From NCBI RefSeq assembly GCF_900106775.1, contig NZ_FNNQ01000004.1, forward strand, positions 62,001 through 126,000: a stretch of DNA of 64,000 bases, given 5' to 3'. The translations under genes and the position numbers were made by a program. Within the stretch, counting starts at the first letter, position 1; every line of letters starts with the position of its first letter. Source of the stretch: Marininema mesophilum. Its GTDB lineage: Bacteria > Bacillota > Bacilli > Thermoactinomycetales > DSM-45169. Of this stretch, positions 32,998-41,380 are shown piece after piece. The notes below the pieces were generated by a model. That model did not search any database. It had not been told where the DNA came from and saw only the letters and a list, made by a program, of their open reading frames with translations.

Positions 32998-33240
32998 ATG
33001 GTGATCTCCTTGAAACGGCTGGCTGAATGGGCAAAGTTTCTCACTGCTTTTGTGGTGTTAACTTTGATCCTTTATCAGGTAATTGCGTTCTTCACTCATT
33101 GGATCCAGCCATCTCATCGGTATGGTGAACCGAAGGGACGGGCGGTAAAGGTGTTTGCCCATTATGGACAACCAGGAGAACGAATAGAGGAAGTGAGCTT
33201 AACCGAGCGCCTTCGTCTTTTCTATTGGTTGGGTGAGTGA
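32998..33240 (+). CDS. yqzK: DUF4227 membrane-anchored protein YqzK
   Basis: An 80-aa protein with one N-terminal helix (AKFLTAFVVLTLILYQVIAFF) and a conserved outer segment SHRYGEPKGRAVKVF, the DUF4227 signature of B. subtilis YqzK, which also lies between fur and drm. Function unknown. ATG 32998 is chosen, with GGAGAGG about 11 bases upstream; an in-frame ATG at 32962 has no ribosome site. A terminator follows directly. Confidence 0.75.
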   Translation: MVISLKRLAEWAKFLTAFVVLTLILYQVIAFFTHWIQPSHRYGEPKGRAVKVFAHYGQPGERIEEVSLTERLRLFYWLGE

Positions 33241-33245
33241 GAACG

Positions 33246-33280
33246 ACCGCCGAGGATCCTTTCCTTGTGCGGTTTTTTTG
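33246..33280 (+). terminator. Terminator after yqzK
   Basis: Stem ACCGC-CGAGGA / TCCTTG-T-GCGGT with a small bulge, followed by seven Ts; it starts six bases after the stop. Confidence 0.8.
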
Positions 33281-33306
33281 TTTCAATTTTGAGGTGAGGT
33301 GAACCA

Positions 33307-34497
33307 ATGATGAAACGACCTTTTGAACGGATTGCAATGATTGTATTAGATAGCGTCGGGATTGGAGCGTTACCAGATGCGGATCGTTTTGGTGACAGTG
33401 GTGCCCATACAATGGGACACATCGCTGAGACGAGAGGCTTACGTATGCCTAAGTTAGCTTCGATGGGGTTATCCAACATTGAGTACATTAAAGGGAATGA
33501 TCCTGTTGATGTGCCAAAGGCCCACTATGGTAAAATGACCGAGGTATCCGCAGGGAAAGATACGACGGTCGGCCATTGGGAGTTGATGGGGGTACATACA
33601 CAGAAACCTTTTAAAACCTACCCTGAAGGCTTTCCTGATGAATTGATTCAAACATTCTCTGAGAAAATTGGTCGAGGCGTACTAGGGAATAAACCAGCAT
33701 CCGGTACAGCAATCATTGATGAATACGGCGCTGAGCATATGAAGACAGGTGCTGTCATCGTCTACACCTCTGCAGATAGTGTGTTTCAAATCGCTGCTCA
33801 CGAAGAGGTGGTTCCCTTAGAAGAGCTTTATCGGATCTGTGAAATAGCGCGGGAACTAACCCTTGATGAGCGTTTTTCCGTCGTTCGTGTAATTGCTCGA
33901 CCCTTTGTCGGACAACCAGGATCCTTTGAGCGGACATCCAACCGACGAGATTACTCGGTAGAGCCTCCTTATGATACGGTGATGGATGAATTGGAAAAGG
34001 CGGGATTTGACTCCATCGGAGTCGGTAAAATATCTGATATCTATGCAGGTAACGGAATTACGCGCTCTCTCAAAACAAAGGACAATATGGATGGGGTGGA
34101 GAAATTCCTTCAAGTGTTGAAAGAAGACTATAAGGGATTTGCCTTTGTCAATTTGGTCGATTTTGATGCGAAATTTGGTCATCGCCGTGACCCTGAGGGG
34201 TATGGGAAAGCACTAGAGGACTTTGACCGCCGGTTGCCTGAAATCTTGGATGCTATTGGGGAGAATGACTTACTAATCATTACCGCGGATCATGGAAATG
34301 ATCCTACGCACCCAGGAACGGATCATACGCGAGAGTATGTGCCGCTATTTGTTTGGAGTCCTTCTCTGAAGGAGGGTGTCTCACTTGGTGTGCGGAACAC
34401 TTTCTCGGATGTAGGCGCGACCATCGCGGATAACTTTGGGTTACCCGCCCCACGTCATGGCACTAGCTTTTTATCCGAACTACAAATAAAGAGATAA
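33307..34497 (+). CDS. deoB: Phosphopentomutase
   Basis: Mn2+-dependent alkaline-phosphatase-fold enzyme that interconverts ribose 1- and 5-phosphate (and the deoxy forms). It connects nucleoside phosphorylases to central metabolism. 396 aa. N-terminal metal site IVLDSVGIGALPDA, phospho-acceptor Thr in AGKDTTVGHWEL, and C-terminal ligands in DFDAKFGHRRDP and ITADHGNDPTHPGTDHTRE. GAGGTGA before the ATG. First gene of a nucleoside salvage operon with two PNPs and pdp (drm in B. subtilis). Confidence 0.96.
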   Translation: MMKRPFERIAMIVLDSVGIGALPDADRFGDSGAHTMGHIAETRGLRMPKLASMGLSNIEYIKGNDPVDVPKAHYGKMTEVSAGKDTTVGHWELMGVHTQKPFKTYPEGFPDELIQTFSEKIGRGVLGNKPASGTAIIDEYGAEHMKTGAVIVYTSADSVFQIAAHEEVVPLEELYRICEIARELTLDERFSVVRVIARPFVGQPGSFERTSNRRDYSVEPPYDTVMDELEKAGFDSIGVGKISDIYAGNGITRSLKTKDNMDGVEKFLQVLKEDYKGFAFVNLVDFDAKFGHRRDPEGYGKALEDFDRRLPEILDAIGENDLLIITADHGNDPTHPGTDHTREYVPLFVWSPSLKEGVSLGVRNTFSDVGATIADNFGLPAPRHGTSFLSELQIKR

Positions 34498-34511
34498 GAG
34501 GGGGAGACAAG

Positions 34512-35345
34512 ATGTCTGTTACTGCTATTGAAAAAACAAAACTAGCTGCAGATTTTATCCGTCAACAAGCCACGGTACAACCCCGACTTGGCCTGGTTCT
34601 TGGTTCTGGTTTGGGTGTATTAGCCGATGAAATCACAGAAGCCAATGTGGTTCCCTATAACGAAATTCCTCATTTTCCTGTATCGACCGTAGAGGGCCAT
34701 GTAGGGCAACTCGTTTTGGGGAAATTAGAAGGGCAGCCTGTCATTGCCATGCAGGGCCGTTTTCACTACTACGAAGGCTATACCATGCAGGATGTTACCT
34801 TTCCCATTCGTGTAATGAAAGAGCTTGGCGTAGAAACGCTGATCGTTACCAATGCCGCGGGTGGGATCAATAAAAACTTCAATGCAGGGGAGTTGATGCT
34901 GATCCGGGATCACATCAACTTCCAATTTAATAACCCGCTAATAGGACCCAATCAATCCGAGTGGGGCGTTCGCTTCCCTGATATGTCTGAGGCCTATGAT
35001 CCTGCTTACAATCAACTTGCGAAACGAGTAGCGGAATCCTTTGGTGTAAACCTTCAGGAAGGTGTCTATGTAGGAGTGACAGGTCCCTCCTATGAAAGTC
35101 CTGCGGAGATCCGTATGTTTGGAAACCTGGGAGCGGATGTAGTAGGAATGTCTACGGTCCCAGAAGTGATCGTGGCTCGCCATGCAGGCATTCGGGTGCT
35201 GGGTATCTCCTGTATCTCCAACATGGCGGCAGGAATAAATGATCAACCTCTAACCCATGATGAAGTGATGGAGACGGCCGAACAGGTGAAACCACAGTTT
35301 ATTCGTTTGGTAAAAGGTATCGTCCAGGATATTCTTCATATCTAA
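34512..35345 (+). CDS. punA: Purine nucleoside phosphorylase I (6-oxopurine type)
   Basis: Trimeric PNP of the PNP/MTAP family that phosphorolyses inosine and guanosine. 277 aa. Phosphate site LVLGSGLGVLAD, STVEGHVGQL and QGRFHYYEGY, then TNAAGGIN and MSTVPEVIVARH. Base-recognition residues are Glu195 (GPSYESPAE) and Asn237 (CISNMAAG), equivalent to Glu201 and Asn243 of human PNP, which select 6-oxopurines. GGGGGAGAC before the ATG and a 14-base gap after deoB. Its neighbour is a paralogue with different residues at these two positions. Confidence 0.93.
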   Translation: MSVTAIEKTKLAADFIRQQATVQPRLGLVLGSGLGVLADEITEANVVPYNEIPHFPVSTVEGHVGQLVLGKLEGQPVIAMQGRFHYYEGYTMQDVTFPIRVMKELGVETLIVTNAAGGINKNFNAGELMLIRDHINFQFNNPLIGPNQSEWGVRFPDMSEAYDPAYNQLAKRVAESFGVNLQEGVYVGVTGPSYESPAEIRMFGNLGADVVGMSTVPEVIVARHAGIRVLGISCISNMAAGINDQPLTHDEVMETAEQVKPQFIRLVKGIVQDILHI

Positions 35346-35398
35346 TAATTCCATTTCTCAGAAGTATTAAATAGCCTATATGAGGGAGATGACCATCT

Positions 35399-36229
35399 AT
35401 GGCAACAGCAGCATTTGATCGCATCGAAGAGGCAAAAAATTGGATTCAACAAAAAACCTCCCACGTACCAGAGATCGGCCTTATCTTAGGTTCTGGCCTC
35501 GGTGATTTGGCCAATGACATTGAGGATGTTACAGTGATCCCCTACTCCGATATCCCGCACTTTCCTGTATCCACAGTAGAAGGACACGCTGGTCAATTAG
35601 TTGTTGGTCAGCTATCTGGGAAAACGGTAATTGCGATGCAGGGTCGTTTTCACTACTACGAGGGATATCCTGTTCAGGAAGTCGTTTTTCCTGTTTATGT
35701 CATGAAAGCCCTTGGTGTGAAGGTTTTAATCGCTACCAACGCTTGTGGTGGGATGAACTCTACCTTCGCCGCAGGGGATCTCATGTTGATTGAAGACCAC
35801 ATCAATATGACAGGGGTCAACCCGCTGATCGGGCCAAACGATTCTCGTCTAGGGGTACGATTCCCGGATATGTCCGAGGCCTATGATCGTGAACTGATTA
35901 CCTTAGCACAGCAAGTGGGTGAATCCCAAGGTCTCTCCTTGCAAAAAGGGGTTTACGCTGGCGTCAGTGGTCCTACCTATATGACCCCAGCAGAATTGAT
36001 CATGTTGCGCAATCTGGGTGGCGACACCGTCGGTATGTCTACGGTGCCAGAAACCATCGTGGCTAATCATGCTGGAATGAAAGTGCTAGGTATCTCTTGC
36101 ATTACCGATATGGCCATTGGTGAAAACTTGGAACCCCTCACCCATGAACAGGTAGTGGAAGTAGCGGATCGTACTCGTCCTCGCTTTATTCGCCTGGTGA
36201 AGGGCATCCTAGATGAGGTTTCTCTCTAA
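35399..36229 (+). CDS. Second purine nucleoside phosphorylase, predicted altered base specificity
   Basis: Tandem paralogue of the preceding PNP, 276 aa, alignable without gaps through most of its length. Phosphate-site motifs (LILGSGLGDLAN, STVEGHAGQL, QGRFHYYEGY) are intact, so it should be active. The purine-contacting residues differ: Glu195 is replaced by Met (GPTYMTPAE) and Asn237 by Asp (CITDMAIG). Asp at this site is the mark of adenosine/methylthioadenosine-type enzymes in this family, so 6-aminopurine nucleosides are the likely substrates. TNACGGMN replaces TNAAGGIN. GAGGGAGATGACC lies before the ATG. It overlaps pdp by one base. Confidence 0.88.
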   Translation: MATAAFDRIEEAKNWIQQKTSHVPEIGLILGSGLGDLANDIEDVTVIPYSDIPHFPVSTVEGHAGQLVVGQLSGKTVIAMQGRFHYYEGYPVQEVVFPVYVMKALGVKVLIATNACGGMNSTFAAGDLMLIEDHINMTGVNPLIGPNDSRLGVRFPDMSEAYDRELITLAQQVGESQGLSLQKGVYAGVSGPTYMTPAELIMLRNLGGDTVGMSTVPETIVANHAGMKVLGISCITDMAIGENLEPLTHEQVVEVADRTRPRFIRLVKGILDEVSL

Positions 36230-37554
36230 TGCAAACGGTAGAACTGATTCGTAAAAAAAGAGACGGTAAAGAACTTTCAACGGAGGAAATCCGTCACCTC
36301 GTGCAGGGATACTCTGAGGGGAAGATCCCTGATTATCAGATGTCCGCTTGGGCGATGGCTGTCTTTTTTCAAGGAATGACCTCCCGTGAGCGGGCCGATC
36401 TGACGATGGAGATGGTACACTCTGGAGATGTAGTCAAACTAGACTCCATCCAAGGGGTGAAAGTAGACAAACACAGTACAGGTGGGGTAGGTGATACGAC
36501 TACCTTGGTGCTAGGCCCTTTGGTAGCGGCAGCAGGTGTTCCAGTAGCCAAGTTATCTGGGCGGGGGCTTGGTCATACAGGGGGGACCATCGACAAATTG
36601 GAGTCCTTTGCAGGGTTCTCAACCTCTCTTACTACCGATGCTTTTGTCAATCAAGTAAACCAATTGGGCATAGCAGTCATGGGACAGACTGCTGATCTAA
36701 CTCCAGCGGACAAGCAGTTATACGGGTTACGTGATGTGACAGCTACGGTAGACTCGATTCCACTCATCGCCAGCTCCATCATGTCAAAGAAAGTCGCTGC
36801 AGGCGCTGATGGGATTGTGTTGGATGTAAAAACGGGTAAGGGTGCCTTTATGAAGGATGAGGAGCATGCGATCAATCTCGCTCAAGCGATGGTAGAGATA
36901 GGCTCAAACCTTGGTCGAACAACCGTAGCGATTATCAGTGATATGGAACAACCCCTAGGGTTTGCTGTAGGGAATGCGCTGGAAGTGAAGGAAGCGATCG
37001 ATACGTTAAAAGGAGTTGGGCCAGAGGATCTGACGGAAATTTGTCTAACCCTGGGAGCTCATATGGTCGTTATCGGGGGGAAAGCGGACTCCGCAGAGGG
37101 GGCTCGGCGAATTCTTGAGGAGAAAATTGCGGATGGTAGTGCGCTTGCTAAATTCCGTGAGTTTGTTGAAGCTCAAGGGGGAGATCAACGTGCGATTGAT
37201 GATCCCTCCCACCTCACACAAGCTGATCACCTCATTGAAGTAACAGCTCCTTCCTCGGGGACAGTAGCTACTTTGGAAGCCGAGGAGATTGGCATCTGTG
37301 CCATGATGCTCGGTGCTGGTCGGGAAACCAAGGATGATGAAATCGATTATGCAGTAGGTATTGTCCTGAAGAAGAAAGTAGGGGACCGTGTAGAAGAAGG
37401 AGAGGTGCTTGCGGTACTCCATGCCAATGATCAAAGCAAGGTAGGCGAAGTACAGGCACGCTTCCTCCAAGCGGTGACGATCTCTGATAAGCTGGCAGTT
37501 GCGCCGCGTCTGATTAAGGCGCTGGTAACAGAGCAAGGTGTTGAAACGCTATAA
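36229..37554 (+). CDS. pdp: Pyrimidine nucleoside phosphorylase
   Basis: Phosphorolyses uridine and (deoxy)thymidine. 441 aa with N-terminal helical domain, the phosphate-binding signature VDKHSTGGVGDTTTLVLGPL, KLSGRGLGHTGGTIDKLES, SSIMSKKVAAGADGIVLDVK, and a C-terminal domain with GRETKDDEIDYAVGI. The ATG overlaps the stop of the second PNP (TAATG), so it is translationally coupled. It completes the nucleoside salvage unit deoB-punA-PNP2-pdp. A terminator follows. Confidence 0.95.
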   Translation: MQTVELIRKKRDGKELSTEEIRHLVQGYSEGKIPDYQMSAWAMAVFFQGMTSRERADLTMEMVHSGDVVKLDSIQGVKVDKHSTGGVGDTTTLVLGPLVAAAGVPVAKLSGRGLGHTGGTIDKLESFAGFSTSLTTDAFVNQVNQLGIAVMGQTADLTPADKQLYGLRDVTATVDSIPLIASSIMSKKVAAGADGIVLDVKTGKGAFMKDEEHAINLAQAMVEIGSNLGRTTVAIISDMEQPLGFAVGNALEVKEAIDTLKGVGPEDLTEICLTLGAHMVVIGGKADSAEGARRILEEKIADGSALAKFREFVEAQGGDQRAIDDPSHLTQADHLIEVTAPSSGTVATLEAEEIGICAMMLGAGRETKDDEIDYAVGIVLKKKVGDRVEEGEVLAVLHANDQSKVGEVQARFLQAVTISDKLAVAPRLIKALVTEQGVETL

Positions 37555-37606
37555 GTAGTTAGGTGGCTGGTTTGCACAGACTGTTTGAAAAAAGTAGTAG
37601 ATCATG

Positions 37607-37640
37607 AAAAAGGTGACCAATATGGCCGCCTTTTTTATTT
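37607..37640 (+). terminator. Terminator after pdp
   Basis: AAGGTGACC / GGCCGCCTT stem with one wobble and one mismatch, AATAT loop, then six Ts. Confidence 0.75.
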
Positions 37641-37732
37641 TGTGATTTTTTCTATTCCTTCCGTCCTCAGTTGGAATAATCATCCTTGCCATCGTTCAGA
37701 CTATGGAGTACGAAGATAGGAGGGGTTACGCG

Positions 37733-38935
37733 ATGCGTTCACGTGTATGCTTGGTGACGCTCTTGATCTTTTTTTGTTGTCCTTTGTTCATGCCATCAAC
37801 GGCCTGGGCCGCAAAGGCGAGTGAAGGAGGGTTAGCTCCTTTGTCTAAGTCTGCCTTGTTATTGGATGCAGACACGGGCACTGTTCTCTATGAAAAAAAT
37901 AGCCGTGAGCGATTAGCTCCTGCTAGCATCACGAAAATCATGACGATGCTTTTAGTGATGGAAGGGATAGATTCACAAAAGATCTCCTACAATGACCCTG
38001 TACGTGTAAGTGAACGAGCGGCTTCGATGGGGGGCTCCCAGATCTTTCTTGAGCCCGGTGAAACGATGAAATTAAATGAACTGCTTAAAGGGGTGGCGAT
38101 TGGAAGTGCCAATGATGCCTCTGTTGCGCTGGCAGAACATATCTCAGGAACCGAAGAGGGCTTTGTTGCGCAAATGAATAAACGGGCGCAGGAGCTTGGA
38201 ATGAAGGATACCCATTTCCAAAATCCCAACGGTTTATCTGCCCCTGAACATTACAGTACAGCCCAGGACATTGCGATTATGTCACGGGAATTATTGAAGT
38301 ATCCAGCTATCACGAAGTACACACGTATTTACGAGGATCATTTACGCAAGGGATCGAAAAATCCCTTTTGGTTAGTTAATACCAATCGGTTGGTAAAGTT
38401 TTATCAGGGGATGGATGGGATAAAAACAGGCTTTACCTCCGAGGCGAAATTTTGTCTTTCAGCAACCGCGAAGCGAAAGAATTTTCGCGTGATTGCTGTG
38501 GTGATGGGAGCCCCAAATGGGAAAACACGCAATCAGGAAATCACCCGGATGCTCAACTTTGCCTTTAGTCAATACATCAATCATGTGGTGTATAAACAAG
38601 GAGAAAAGATCACTACGTTGCATGTGGACAAGGGACAACAAAATCGGATCATTTTCCGGGCCCCCCATCAATTTAGTTTGGTGATCAAAAAAGGGGAAGA
38701 TCCAAAGGGCTATGTGAAGCGAATGGAATGGCGTAAGCTGAAAGCCCCGCTTAAGAAGGGTCAGCCCATCGGCAGTATTCATGTCGAAAAAGGGGGGCGT
38801 GAAGTGGTACGAATGGATCTGGCCGCAGGTCGTGATATCCCTCGTGCCGGTACTTGGACACTGATGAAGAGGTCATTAAAGTGGATGTTCTTCCTTCCTG
38901 AGGACGTGGAACCCTCCGAGGTGAACCCCTCATAA
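37733..38935 (+). CDS. dacF: D-alanyl-D-alanine carboxypeptidase DacF
   Basis: Forespore-expressed low-molecular-weight penicillin-binding protein that trims spore peptidoglycan cross-links. Signal peptide (LVTLLIFFCCPLFM..., cut near AWAA), class A PBP5 catalytic motifs SITK (Ser65-Lys68), SAND and KTG (GIKTGFTS), then a C-terminal beta domain and a terminal amphipathic stretch (KRSLKWMFFLPE) for membrane association. 400 aa. ATG 37733 chosen behind AGGAGGGG. It lies just upstream of spoIIA, as in B. subtilis, where sigma-F transcribes it and can read into spoIIA. Confidence 0.93.
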   Translation: MRSRVCLVTLLIFFCCPLFMPSTAWAAKASEGGLAPLSKSALLLDADTGTVLYEKNSRERLAPASITKIMTMLLVMEGIDSQKISYNDPVRVSERAASMGGSQIFLEPGETMKLNELLKGVAIGSANDASVALAEHISGTEEGFVAQMNKRAQELGMKDTHFQNPNGLSAPEHYSTAQDIAIMSRELLKYPAITKYTRIYEDHLRKGSKNPFWLVNTNRLVKFYQGMDGIKTGFTSEAKFCLSATAKRKNFRVIAVVMGAPNGKTRNQEITRMLNFAFSQYINHVVYKQGEKITTLHVDKGQQNRIIFRAPHQFSLVIKKGEDPKGYVKRMEWRKLKAPLKKGQPIGSIHVEKGGREVVRMDLAAGRDIPRAGTWTLMKRSLKWMFFLPEDVEPSEVNPS

Positions 38936-38939
38936 ATCC

Positions 38940-39028
38940 TTCGACAGTATCGGGAAAGTCCTGGCGGGCTTTCCCGATTTTTTGGTTCTTTTGTCAACTA
39001 GAAGGAACCTACCCAGTAATCGTAGAAA
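38940..39028 (+). promoter_or_regulatory. Candidate spoIIA control region: 0A box and sigma-H-like promoter
   Basis: TTCGACA (38940-38946) is an exact 0A box on the minus strand (TGTCGAA). GAAGGAACC (39001-39009) and GTAGAAA (39022-39028), 12 bases apart, resemble the RNAGGAWWW and RNNGAAT elements of sigma-H promoters with a few mismatches. spoIIA is a known sigma-H and Spo0A~P target in B. subtilis. Confidence 0.4.
38950..38984 (+). terminator. Terminator after dacF
   Basis: Perfect stem TCGGGAAAG / CTTTCCCGA with a 10-base loop and six Ts, 15 bases after the dacF stop. It should reduce read-through into spoIIA. Confidence 0.9.
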
Positions 39029-39070
39029 ACATAAGGATCAAGTCAGTCAAAGCGAGGGGGAAGGAACTAC

Positions 39071-39424
39071 ATGGGTCTGTATGTCGATGTGGCTCGTAGA
39101 CGGAGCGTTCTGATTGTCCGTCTCTCTGGGGAACTGGATCATCATACTGCCACTCAAGTACGCCAACGGTTGGAGAATGAGTTGTCGAAGGAGATTGACA
39201 CAAATCTCGTTCTTAATCTGGAGGATCTCACCTTTATGGACAGTTCTGGTCTTGGTGTCGTGTTGGGGCGATATCGTCAGATTTCACAGTTAGGTGGTCA
39301 GATGGCTGTTTGTTCCGTACAACCCTCTATTCACCGGTTATTTGAAATGTCTGGATTATTTAAAGTTTTCTCCTTCTATGAGAATGAGGAGCAAGCGATT
39401 CAAGCTTGTGGGGTGGCATCATGA
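39071..39424 (+). CDS. spoIIAA: Anti-sigma-F factor antagonist SpoIIAA
   Basis: STAS-domain protein that, when unphosphorylated, frees sigma-F from SpoIIAB in the forespore. 117 aa. The phosphorylated serine is in FMDSSGLGVVLGRY (Ser58), the conserved STAS loop. SpoIIAB phosphorylates it and SpoIIE reactivates it. AAGGAAC before the ATG. Its stop overlaps spoIIAB by four bases. Order spoIIAA-spoIIAB-sigF is universal in spore formers. Confidence 0.96.
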   Translation: MGLYVDVARRRSVLIVRLSGELDHHTATQVRQRLENELSKEIDTNLVLNLEDLTFMDSSGLGVVLGRYRQISQLGGQMAVCSVQPSIHRLFEMSGLFKVFSFYENEEQAIQACGVAS

Positions 39425-39876
39425 GTGAAGTACATAAAAACTTTATGGAGCTTTCCTTCGCCAGTCGGTCAGAAAATGAATCCTTTGCTAGGGTAGCCGT
39501 TGCCTCTTTTATCTCCCAACTGGACCCTACCATGGAGGAGTTGACAGATATTAAAACGGTTGTCTCAGAAGCAGTGACCAATGCCGTCATTCATGGCTAC
39601 GAAGAGAAAACAGATGGTGTCATTACGATTCGTACTTACATGGAAGGGCATAAGGTTTCAATTGAAATTGTAGATCAAGGCCTAGGTATCGATAATGTGG
39701 ACGAGGCAAGACAACCTCTCTACACATCGAAACCCGAGCTAGAACGCTCAGGGATGGGCTTTACGATTATGGAAAATTTTATGGATGAAGTGACTGTCGA
39801 AAGTCAAGCAGGTCAAGGTACAAAAATCCAACTAGTCAAGCATTTAAAAACCCATCAGCAAACGATACAACACTAG
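39421..39876 (+). CDS. spoIIAB: Anti-sigma-F factor and kinase SpoIIAB
   Basis: GHKL-type serine kinase and anti-sigma factor. The N box SEAVTNAVIHGY, G1 box DQGLGIDN and G2 box SGMGFTIMENF form the Bergerat ATP site. 151 aa. ATG overlaps the spoIIAA stop (ATGA) behind GGGGTGG. An upstream in-frame codon inside spoIIAA is not credible by homology. It holds sigma-F inactive until SpoIIAA is dephosphorylated. Confidence 0.96.
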   Translation: MSEVHKNFMELSFASRSENESFARVAVASFISQLDPTMEELTDIKTVVSEAVTNAVIHGYEEKTDGVITIRTYMEGHKVSIEIVDQGLGIDNVDEARQPLYTSKPELERSGMGFTIMENFMDEVTVESQAGQGTKIQLVKHLKTHQQTIQH

Positions 39877-39887
39877 GGGCGGCGCCT

Positions 39888-40652
39888 ATGGAATCTGATG
39901 TACGTAATTCCCGTCACCCGCACTTGTCTGATACAGAAGTGAAAAAGTTGATTCGACAAAGTCAAGAAGGGGATGCAGCATCACGGGATCGGTTAGTTAG
40001 CCATAACATTCGACTCGTGTGGTCTGTAGTTCAGCGATTCTTGAATCGAGGATATGAGGCGGAAGATTTATTTCAAATCGGATGTATCGGTCTGTTAAAA
40101 GCAGTGGACAAGTTTGACTTAAGTTACGATGTGAAATTTTCCACCTATGCTGTTCCTATGATCATTGGAGAAATTCAGCGTTTCTTACGAGATGATGGGA
40201 TGGTGAAGGTGAGCCGATCCCTCAAGGAATTGTCCAATCGAGTTCGCAAGGCGAAGGATGATTTAACAAAGAGGTTGGGTCGTTCCCCAACCGTGCACGA
40301 ACTAGCTGAAACAATGGGAGTAACCGCCGAAGAGATCGTGTTTGCACAGGAAGCTAATCGCGCTCCTACATCGATCCATGAGACGGTCTATGAAAACGAT
40401 GGCGATCCAATCACTTTGATGGATCAGATTGCCGATGAGTCTCAAACAGCTTGGTTTGATAAACTCGCTCTAAAAGAAGCGATCAATCGTTTGAATGAGC
40501 GAGAGCGTTTAATCGTTTACTTACGTTTCTTTAAGGATCAAACTCAATCAGAAGTGGCAGAGCGATTGGGGATTTCTCAGGTTCAGGTCTCTCGGCTCGA
40601 AAAAAAGATTATTCGTCGGATTCGTGATGAGATCGATGAGGATGAGATGTGA
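39888..40652 (+). CDS. sigF: RNA polymerase sigma-F factor
   Basis: First forespore-specific sigma factor. 254 aa with region 2 (NRGYEAEDLFQIGCIGLLKAVDKFD, KFSTYAVPMIIGEIQRFLRDDG), region 3 (LGRSPTVHELAETMGV) and region 4 with helix-turn-helix QSEVAERLGISQVQVSRLEKKI. Follows spoIIAB by 11 bases in the same operon and is closed by a strong terminator. Confidence 0.97.
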   Translation: MESDVRNSRHPHLSDTEVKKLIRQSQEGDAASRDRLVSHNIRLVWSVVQRFLNRGYEAEDLFQIGCIGLLKAVDKFDLSYDVKFSTYAVPMIIGEIQRFLRDDGMVKVSRSLKELSNRVRKAKDDLTKRLGRSPTVHELAETMGVTAEEIVFAQEANRAPTSIHETVYENDGDPITLMDQIADESQTAWFDKLALKEAINRLNERERLIVYLRFFKDQTQSEVAERLGISQVQVSRLEKKIIRRIRDEIDEDEM

Positions 40653-40686
40653 AGCATCGTCCCTCCAGCAGGGGCGATGCTTTTTT
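40653..40686 (+). terminator. Terminator of the spoIIA operon
   Basis: Stem AGCATCGTCCCT / AGGGGCGATGCT (one wobble) with CCAGC loop and six Ts, directly after the sigF stop. Confidence 0.9.
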
Positions 40687-40716
40687 GTATGGGATTTTTT
40701 AAGAGGACGCATACTA
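40686..40716 (+). promoter_or_regulatory. Sigma-G promoter of the spoVA operon
   Basis: TGTATG (40686-40691), an 18-base spacer, and CATACTA (40710-40716), an exact sigma-G -10 element. The spoVA operon is a classic sigma-G target. It lies 32 bases before the spoVAA start. Confidence 0.75.
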
Positions 40717-40747
40717 ATGATGCGACAGGGTTGAGGGGGGATGCCAT

Positions 40748-41380
40748 GTGGCGATCACAAGGGTGTATGTGCAGATGAGAAAGCGGATTACAGCCATCCC
40801 CGGGCAAGTTCTTCGTATTAAAGACGTCGCACGGCTCTTAGCAGATGGAGAGGAGAAGGCTTTAGAGGATCTTCCTGTCTTTCGCTATGATCAAGATCTA
40901 GGCAACCTAGCCGTTGTAGATTTGATGGATGTACTAGCTGTCCTTCGGCGGACCAATGAAGGAATTCGTGTTGAGAGTGTAGGGCTTACTCACACGATCA
41001 TCGAGATGAAAAAGGACCGTAAGGTTCCAGTGCTTTTGTATGTCTGCTTGGTATGGCTACTGCTATTCATCGGTTCGGGTCTTGCGATTATGAATTTCCA
41101 TACGGATGTAAGTATGAGAGATGTTCATCAACGGATCTATTACCTGATGACTGGAATGAATAATAGCCATCCACTGATTATGCAGATTCCCTATTCCTTT
41201 GGTATCGGGCTCGGGATGCTTTTGTTTTTTAATCATCTATTTAATCGGAAGTTTAATGAAGAACCGAGTCCCCTTGAATTAGAAGTATTTCTTTATCAGG
41301 AGAATATGGATCAGTATGTAATTGATCATGAGAAAACGAAAAAAAATGGGAAGGGTGCTCCCGATGGACGTGATCCATAA
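40748..41380 (+). CDS. spoVAA: Stage V sporulation protein AA
   Basis: Component of the SpoVA channel that carries dipicolinic acid across the inner spore membrane. 210 aa: a soluble N-terminal part (to about residue 95) and two C-terminal hydrophobic helices (VPVLLYVCLVWLLLFIGSGLAI and IPYSFGIGLGMLLFFNHLF). GTG start about eight bases after GGGGGG. The 3' end overlaps spoVAB by 17 bases. Confidence 0.9.
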   Translation: MAITRVYVQMRKRITAIPGQVLRIKDVARLLADGEEKALEDLPVFRYDQDLGNLAVVDLMDVLAVLRRTNEGIRVESVGLTHTIIEMKKDRKVPVLLYVCLVWLLLFIGSGLAIMNFHTDVSMRDVHQRIYYLMTGMNNSHPLIMQIPYSFGIGLGMLLFFNHLFNRKFNEEPSPLELEVFLYQENMDQYVIDHEKTKKNGKGAPDGRDP

